From REEB95 sp035275845 (GTDB lineage: Bacteria; Pseudomonadota; Alphaproteobacteria; ATCC43930; CGMCC-115725): a stretch of 9,683 nt of DNA. The stretch lies in NCBI GenBank assembly GCA_035275845.1, contig DATEMD010000076.1, positions 1-9,683 on the forward strand, given 5' to 3'. The position numbers and the translations under genes were made by a program. Each line of letters opens with the position of its first letter. Position 1 is the stretch's first letter. Below, piece by piece: positions 5,800 through 9,683 of this stretch. Under the pieces are notes generated by a model. It did no database searches. It saw nothing but the letters and a program-made list of their open reading frames with translations, and was not told the origin of the DNA.

Positions 5800-7542
5800 T
5801 TACACGTCGGCGTAACAGTAGGTTTCGGCCCGAGCCCCCGGATGAGCGACGGCGCCCTTTTCGGCGTCGCCGACGGTCTGTGCATAGCGCCAGATCGCGC
5901 CCGACTGAAACTCGGCCTTCTTCGGCTTCCACGCTTTGCGGCGGCGTGCGAGTTCGGCGGCGCTCAGCTTGACGTTGAGCGTGCCCTTGGCCGCGTCGAT
6001 TTCAACGATATCGCCGTCCTTGAGCAGGCCGATCGGACCGCCGACGGCGGCTTCAGGACCGACATGGCCGATGCAGAAGCCGCGGGTGCCCCCTGAAAAG
6101 CGACCATCGGTGATCAACGCAACGTCCTTGCCGGCACCCTGGCCGTAAAGCGCCGCGGTCGTCGACAGCATCTCGCGCATGCCCGGACCGCCGCGCGGCC
6201 CTTCGTAACGGATCACCAACACGTCGCCCTTCTTGTATTTCTTCGCTTCGACGAAGGCGAAGCAATCCTCCTCGCGATCGAAGCAGCGGGCCGGACCACG
6301 AAACTTGAGCTCGATGCCCTGCATACCGGCGACCTTGCAGATGGATCCTTGCGGCGCGAGGTTGCCCTTGAGCACGATGAGGCCACCGGTCTTGGCCAGC
6401 GGCTTCTTGGTCGAGCGGATGACATCCTGGTTCTTCGGTACGACAATGTCCTTCAAGTTTTCGGCCATGGTCTTGCCAGTTACGGTCAAGCAGTTACCGT
6501 GCAGATAGCCGCCGTCGAGCAGCGCTTTCAACAGCACGGGCACGCCGCCGACACGATGCAGATCCTGCATGACGTATTTGCCGCCCGGCTTGAAGTCGCC
6601 GATATAGGGCGTCTTCTTGAAAATTTTGCCGACCGCGTGGATGTCGAAATCGATCCCCGCCTCGTTGGCGATCGCCGGCAGATGCAACGCCGCGTTGGTC
6701 GAGCCGCCCGACGCCGCGACGACCATTGCCGCGTTCTCGAGCGATTTGCGGGTGACGATATCGCGCGGCCGGAGGCGCTTACGGATGAGCTCCATCACCG
6801 TCTCGCCCGACGCCTCGGCATACTGATCGCGTGAATCATAAGGCGCCGGTGTGCCAGCCGAGCCGGGCAGCGCCAGGCCAAGCGCTTCGGAAACGCACGC
6901 CATCGTGTTGGCAGTAAATTGACCGCCACACGAACCGGCCGACGGACACGCATTACATTCGAGCTCGTGCAGTTCCTCGTCGGTCATCTTGCCGGCGTTG
7001 TGCATGCCGACGCCCTCGAAGACATCGACGATGGTGACGTCGCGGCCTTGGAAGCGTCCCGGCAGGATCGAGCCGCCGTACATGAACACGGCAGGCACGT
7101 TGAGCCGGAGCATCGCCATCATCAGTCCTGGCAACGACTTGTCGCAGCCGGCCAGCCCCACCAACGCGTCATAAGAATGGCCGCGCATGGTGAGCTCGAC
7201 GCTGTCGGCGATCACTTCGCGCGACACCAGCGACGCCTTCATGCCGGCATGACCCATCGCGATGCCGTCGGTGACCGTGATCGTCGTGAACTCGCGCGGC
7301 GTGCCACCGGCGGCCGCGACACCTTTTTTCGCCGCTTGCGCCTGACGCGCTAGCGCGATGTTGCACGGTGCTGCTTCGTTCCAGGTCGTGCAGACGCCGA
7401 CGATGGGCTGGGCGAGTTGCTCTTCGGTGACGCCCATGGCGTAGAACATCGAGCGGTGCGGCGCGCGCGCCGGCCCAACGGTGATGTGCCGGCTCGGCAG
7501 CTTCGACTTGTCGAACGGCTTCTTGCTCATTCCATCGGGCAT
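5800..7542 (-). CDS. ilvD: Dihydroxy-acid dehydratase
   Basis: This encodes a 580-residue enzyme of the IlvD/Edd family, which dehydrates 2,3-dihydroxy-isovalerate and 2,3-dihydroxy-3-methylvalerate to the 2-keto acids in valine, leucine and isoleucine synthesis. Three cluster cysteines are seen: C60 (AAPCN), C133 (AGCDKS) and C205 (GSCGG); this pattern matches the [2Fe-2S] type. K134 after the second cysteine is the likely carbamylated Mg-binding lysine, and GRFSGGTRG near the C-terminus carries the catalytic serine. The length is that of the shorter IlvD group rather than the E. coli type (about 616). Sugar-acid dehydratases share the fold, but the overall sequence reads as IlvD. The start at 7542 has AGGAG 8 nt upstream, which favours it over the in-frame ATG four codons later. 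It follows greB after 56 nt. Confidence 0.95.
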   Translation of the reverse strand: MPDGMSKKPFDKSKLPSRHITVGPARAPHRSMFYAMGVTEEQLAQPIVGVCTTWNEAAPCNIALARQAQAAKKGVAAAGGTPREFTTITVTDGIAMGHAGMKASLVSREVIADSVELTMRGHSYDALVGLAGCDKSLPGLMMAMLRLNVPAVFMYGGSILPGRFQGRDVTIVDVFEGVGMHNAGKMTDEELHELECNACPSAGSCGGQFTANTMACVSEALGLALPGSAGTPAPYDSRDQYAEASGETVMELIRKRLRPRDIVTRKSLENAAMVVAASGGSTNAALHLPAIANEAGIDFDIHAVGKIFKKTPYIGDFKPGGKYVMQDLHRVGGVPVLLKALLDGGYLHGNCLTVTGKTMAENLKDIVVPKNQDVIRSTKKPLAKTGGLIVLKGNLAPQGSICKVAGMQGIELKFRGPARCFDREEDCFAFVEAKKYKKGDVLVIRYEGPRGGPGMREMLSTTAALYGQGAGKDVALITDGRFSGGTRGFCIGHVGPEAAVGGPIGLLKDGDIVEIDAAKGTLNVKLSAAELARRRKAWKPKKAEFQSGAIWRYAQTVGDAEKGAVAHPGARAETYCYADV

Positions 7543-7571
7543 AACGGGCTCTCCTGCGGATCGGACGCCGC

Positions 7572-7601
7572 AAGATACAAAGCGCCGGGCTGGTTTGACT
7601 A
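7572..7601 (-). promoter_or_regulatory. Weak promoter candidate for ilvD
   Basis: On the minus strand TAGTCA (7596-7601) and TATCTT (7572-7577) are spaced by 18 bp; each matches four of six consensus bases. The -35 box overlaps the greB stop codon. Cotranscription with greB is equally possible. I see no leader peptide or T-box-like structure in the 56-bp gap. Confidence 0.2.
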
Positions 7602-8159
7602 GGCTTTCTCGGGATATTCGATGGCGACGACTTCGACCGCGCCAGGGCCGCGCGGGCCCTTGATCTCGACCACGTCGCCGACCCGCGCCTTGAGGAGCGC
7701 GCGCGCCACCGGCGCGATCCAGCTCACCTTGCCGTGGTCGGCGTCGGCTTCGTCGATGCCGACAATGGTGACGGTGTGCTCTTTGTCGTCCGGCGTGGCG
7801 TAGGTGACCGTGGCGCCGAAGAACACCTGATCGCGGTTGGTCTGCGCCGCGGGATTCACCACCTCGGCGATCTCCAGCCGCTTGGTCAGGAAGCGGATGC
7901 GGCTATCAATCTCGCGCAGCCGTTTCTTGCCATAGATATAGTCGCCGTTCTCCGAACGATCGCCGTTGCCGGCGGCCCACGCCACCGTTTCGACCACCTT
8001 CGGCCGCTCGACCTTGATCAGCGCCTTCAGCTCGTCCTGCAAGCGGCGATGGCCCGTGGCGGTGATGTAGTTCTTCGCGCCCGCCGGCAGCGCCGGCCCG
8101 CTGTCGAGCTCGACATCGTCCGCCGCGGCGTCGGGTTCCTTCGTAAAAGCCTTGCTCAT
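7599..8159 (-). CDS. greB: Transcription elongation factor GreB
   Basis: This encodes 186 residues. GreA/GreB factors enter the RNA polymerase secondary channel and stimulate cleavage of the transcript in backtracked complexes. The N-terminal coiled coil (about 35-105) carries the acidic tip GDRSENGDY with D67 and E70, and continues into YGKKRLREIDSRIRFL, which is typical of GreB rather than GreA. The C-terminal FKBP-like domain (about 110-182) follows, with ARALLKARVGDVVEI. The start MSKAFTKEPD is the usual alphaproteobacterial GreB start; the frame stays open for another 127 codons upstream, but that part runs antisense to the HD gene and lacks similarity. No strong Shine-Dalgarno sequence is present; the ATG is 1 nt from an inverted repeat shared with the divergent gene. 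Confidence 0.93.
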   Translation of the reverse strand: MSKAFTKEPDAAADDVELDSGPALPAGAKNYITATGHRRLQDELKALIKVERPKVVETVAWAAGNGDRSENGDYIYGKKRLREIDSRIRFLTKRLEIAEVVNPAAQTNRDQVFFGATVTYATPDDKEHTVTIVGIDEADADHGKVSWIAPVARALLKARVGDVVEIKGPRGPGAVEVVAIEYPEKA

Positions 8160-8160
8160 G

Positions 8161-8202
8161 GGGCGATCTTGCCATCCCCCGACGCGGGCGCCAAGATCGC
8201 CC
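8161..8202. promoter_or_regulatory. Symmetric inverted repeat between divergent greB and HD-domain gene
   Basis: GGGCGATCTTG (8161-8171) and CAAGATCGCCC (8192-8202) are perfect 11-bp arms with a 20-nt spacer. The gap between the two ATG codons is 45 bp, and the repeat fills nearly all of it: it starts 1 nt from the greB ATG and ends 2 nt before the HD gene ATG. Both genes therefore have CAAGATCGCCC directly before their start codons. This may be a shared operator, a leader hairpin, or a weak shared ribosome binding element (AAGA). Confidence 0.5.
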
Positions 8203-8204
8203 AC

Positions 8205-8969
8205 ATGGAAGGACGTCCGGCCCCAACCTTGTCGCAGCGCGCCGACGAGCTCGAGCATCGGCAGATCGCCGAACTCGAACGGCTGGTGGATCGCTCGGTT
8301 CTGTTCACATCTGGCGACCGTGATCCGACCGAGCCGGTGCCGATGCGCTTCAAGACTCTGGCGCCGGAACAGCACATGCTGATGGGCGACGATCCACGGC
8401 TCAAGAAAATGCCGGCCAAGCCGACGCTGATGGATTTCTTTCGACTGCGTTTCGCGCCGGCGCATCACCTGCTGCAAAGCGCGACGCATGCGCGCAAAGC
8501 GGGCATGAGCGAAAAAGTCGTCACCGCCTGCCTGCTGCACGACATCGCCATCCTAGGATTTATCCGCGCCGATCACGGCTATTGGGGCGCGCAACTGGTC
8601 GAGCCTTATGTCGACGAGGAAGTGTCGTGGGCGATCCGCGCACATCAAGCGCTGCGCTTCTTCGCGGACGAAAGCGTCGGCTACACCTATCCCGAAATGT
8701 ATGTTCGGATGTTCGGCGCCGATTACAAGCCAGAACCTTATGTCGAAGAGGCCTACCGCCGCGCGCGACAGCACAAATGGTACATGACCGCGCGAATGAT
8801 CACGGTCTACGACGTCTATTCGTTCGACGCCGACGCCAAAGTGAGCTTCGACGACTTCGCCGACATCCTCGGCCGCAACTTCAAGCAACCTGACGAAGGC
8901 CTGGGCTTCGACAACAGCCCGGTCGCGCACATGTGGCGCACGATCGTCTGGCCGACGAAGTTCCTCTAA
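8205..8969 (+). CDS. HD-domain protein, possible PhnZ/MIOX-like diiron oxygenase
   Basis: This encodes 254 residues with no signal peptide or membrane segment. Residues about 80-205 form an HD-domain: H87/H88 (APAHHLLQSA), H112-D113 (LLHDI), H124 (ADHGYWGA), H147 (RAHQALRFF) and D203 (VYDVYS). This is the six-ligand pattern of the HD-domain mixed-valent diiron oxygenases (PhnZ, myo-inositol oxygenase), and the gaps between H88 and H112, H124 and H147, and H147 and D203 are close to those I recall for PhnZ. A plain HD phosphohydrolase remains possible. The substrate is unknown and no phosphonate genes are nearby. The ATG at 8205 is chosen because upstream codons run antisense through greB; the first 46 residues are polar and less certain, with an alternative ATG at 8343. 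It is divergent from greB and converges with the GYD gene 8 nt after its stop. Confidence 0.75.
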   Translation: MEGRPAPTLSQRADELEHRQIAELERLVDRSVLFTSGDRDPTEPVPMRFKTLAPEQHMLMGDDPRLKKMPAKPTLMDFFRLRFAPAHHLLQSATHARKAGMSEKVVTACLLHDIAILGFIRADHGYWGAQLVEPYVDEEVSWAIRAHQALRFFADESVGYTYPEMYVRMFGADYKPEPYVEEAYRRARQHKWYMTARMITVYDVYSFDADAKVSFDDFADILGRNFKQPDEGLGFDNSPVAHMWRTIVWPTKFL

Positions 8970-8977
8970 CGCGCCAG

Positions 8978-9298
8978 CTAGCGACCCGGCGGTCGGTAGG
9001 TCACCGACTTGCCGATCGCGGCATCCATCTCCTCGACGGTGAGTAGCGGCGTCAGGCTGAGCTTCGCTAATCCGGCAGCATTGACCGCCAGAGAAAACGC
9101 GGCCGCCGCCGTGTTGCTGGGAACATCGACGATCGAGATCACGTCGTCGGCGCCGAACGCGAAATAAAACGCTTCGAGCTTGCCGCCATCGGATTCGAGC
9201 AGCTTTGCCACCGCCGCGCGCCGGCCCGACGCCTTGTCTTTTTCCAGGCCTTTGACGCCCTCGGCGGTATAGGAAACCCGCACCAGGTATTTCGGCAT
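8978..9298 (-). CDS. GYD-domain protein of unknown function
   Basis: This encodes a 106-residue cytoplasmic protein that resembles the GYD family, a small ferredoxin-like alpha-beta fold found across bacteria without an agreed function. Visible features are the start MPKYLVRVSYTAEGVKGL, a helix with KLLESDGG, then FYFAFGADDVISIVDVP (about 44-60), which is the position of the G-Y-D signature (here G-A-D), a helix rich in alanine, and a final LSLTPLLTVEEM. The start has GGAGAGG about 5 nt upstream, so I prefer it to an upstream in-frame ATG (9355) that adds a Cys/Arg-rich 19-residue stretch. It converges with the HD gene with 8 bp between stops and is divergent from the hydrolase gene. Confidence 0.8.
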   Translation of the reverse strand: MPKYLVRVSYTAEGVKGLEKDKASGRRAAVAKLLESDGGKLEAFYFAFGADDVISIVDVPSNTAAAAFSLAVNAAGLAKLSLTPLLTVEEMDAAIGKSVTYRPPGR

Positions 9299-9328
9299 GT
9301 TGTCCTCTCCTGCTGTTCTACACCAGCG

Positions 9329-9346
9329 CCGATGATAGCATCGGCA
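9329..9346. promoter_or_regulatory. Inverted repeat in the GYD/cysteine hydrolase divergent region
   Basis: GCCGATG (9329-9335) and CATCGGC (9340-9346) are perfect 7-bp arms around ATAG. It overlaps TATCAT on the minus strand, a five-of-six match to a -10 box. It lies 30 bp from the GYD start and about 44 bp from the hydrolase start, a fitting place for an operator. Confidence 0.35.
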
Positions 9347-9390
9347 AAGCGCCACGGCGATTCGGCCGCGTCGCCATGGGAGACCCGCGC

Positions 9391-9683
9391 ATGATCCGCA
9401 TCGATCCCAAGACGACGGCCTGCGTCACCATCGACATGCATCGCGGCCACCTCGATCCCGCCGTGGCGACGTTGCCGCTTCCGGCGGAGCGCTGCGGCCC
9501 GGTGATCGAACGCTCGGCCAAGCTTTTCGACGCGCTGCGCCGACGTCATGTGCCGATCGTGCACGTCGTCACCGAGTACCGCGACCCCGACGAGATCAAG
9601 GCCAATCCGTTCTGGCGCGGCGAGCCGGGCGACAACCGGCCGAAGATGCGCCAGGGTGCGTTCACACATAACCTCGTCGGCAG
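9391..9683 (+). CDS. Cysteine hydrolase (isochorismatase-like family), N-terminal part cut by window edge
   Basis: An open frame runs off the right edge; 97 codons are visible. The start MIRIDPKTTACVTIDMHRGH has the family's first strand ending in the catalytic aspartate (D15 in VTIDMHRGHLDP), followed by PVIERSAKLFDALR and the strand VPIVHVVTEYRDP. This is the alpha-beta Rossmann-like opening of isochorismatase/nicotinamidase-type cysteine hydrolases. The catalytic cysteine would be further downstream, outside the window, and the substrate cannot be told. ATG 9391 is preferred because GGGAG (9378-9382) lies 8 nt upstream; an in-frame ATG at 9376 would add five residues. It is divergent from the GYD gene. 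Confidence 0.8.
   Translation, partial: MIRIDPKTTACVTIDMHRGHLDPAVATLPLPAERCGPVIERSAKLFDALRRRHVPIVHVVTEYRDPDEIKANPFWRGEPGDNRPKMRQGAFTHNLVG

Noticed and set aside
7734..8204. Upstream extension of the HD-domain protein
   Set aside because: These codons run antisense through greB and show no domain; ATG 8205 begins where greB ends.
8160..8540. 127-codon upstream extension of GreB
   Set aside because: It is antisense to the HD gene, and MSKAFTKEPD is the normal GreB start.
9139..9669. Minus-strand frame of 176 codons near the right edge
   Set aside because: It overlaps the start of the GYD gene in another frame and is antisense to the cysteine hydrolase, which has a clear catalytic aspartate motif.
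1..9683. CRISPR arrays, insertion sequences, tRNA or rRNA genes, prophage pieces
   Set aside because: I looked for spaced direct repeats, transposase-like products, cloverleaf arms and integrase motifs and saw none.

Overview
The window looks like chromosomal DNA from a GC-rich alphaproteobacterium. The base composition is high in G+C by eye. The erpA–xth pair beside a divergent dGTPase gene, a GreB beginning MSKAFTKEPD, and a lysine-aminomutase-like radical SAM protein are arrangements and families I associate with Hyphomicrobiales and relatives. I cannot fix the genus. I see no mobile element, tRNA, rRNA or CRISPR array, and protein genes are packed with short gaps.

Layout from left to right. 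(1) The 5' end of a dGTP triphosphohydrolase gene (minus strand, cut by the window edge) is divergent from erpA and xth on the plus strand. The space between holds a TTGACA/CATAAA promoter for erpA, a 15-bp palindrome and a hairpin over the dgt ribosome binding site. xth ends in a hairpin terminator that contains its own stop codon. (2) A long run of minus-strand genes (read right to left: greB, ilvD, a GT22-type membrane glycosyltransferase, a lysine 2,3-aminomutase-like radical SAM enzyme, a PagL-like outer-membrane protein, a PEP-CTERM secreted protein) fills 1432–8159. The last four lean towards the cell envelope, except for the aminomutase. (3) greB is divergent from an HD-domain protein whose histidine/aspartate pattern resembles PhnZ/MIOX diiron oxygenases. 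The 45-bp gap between their start codons is almost filled by an 11-bp perfect inverted repeat. (4) A GYD-domain protein (minus) converges on the HD gene and is divergent from a cysteine hydrolase (isochorismatase-like) gene that runs off the right edge. Another inverted repeat lies between those two.

Functions. ErpA supplies Fe-S clusters, and the window contains two likely Fe-S enzymes, IlvD and the radical SAM aminomutase. Dgt and Xth deal with nucleotide pools and DNA repair. GreB rescues stalled RNA polymerase. IlvD makes branched-chain amino acid precursors. The most interesting leads are the HD-domain putative diiron oxygenase with its symmetric divergent promoter, the PagL-like barrel that lacks the expected catalytic serine, and the aminomutase without its usual EF-P partners. 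I did not find a clear, wholly new multi-gene system.
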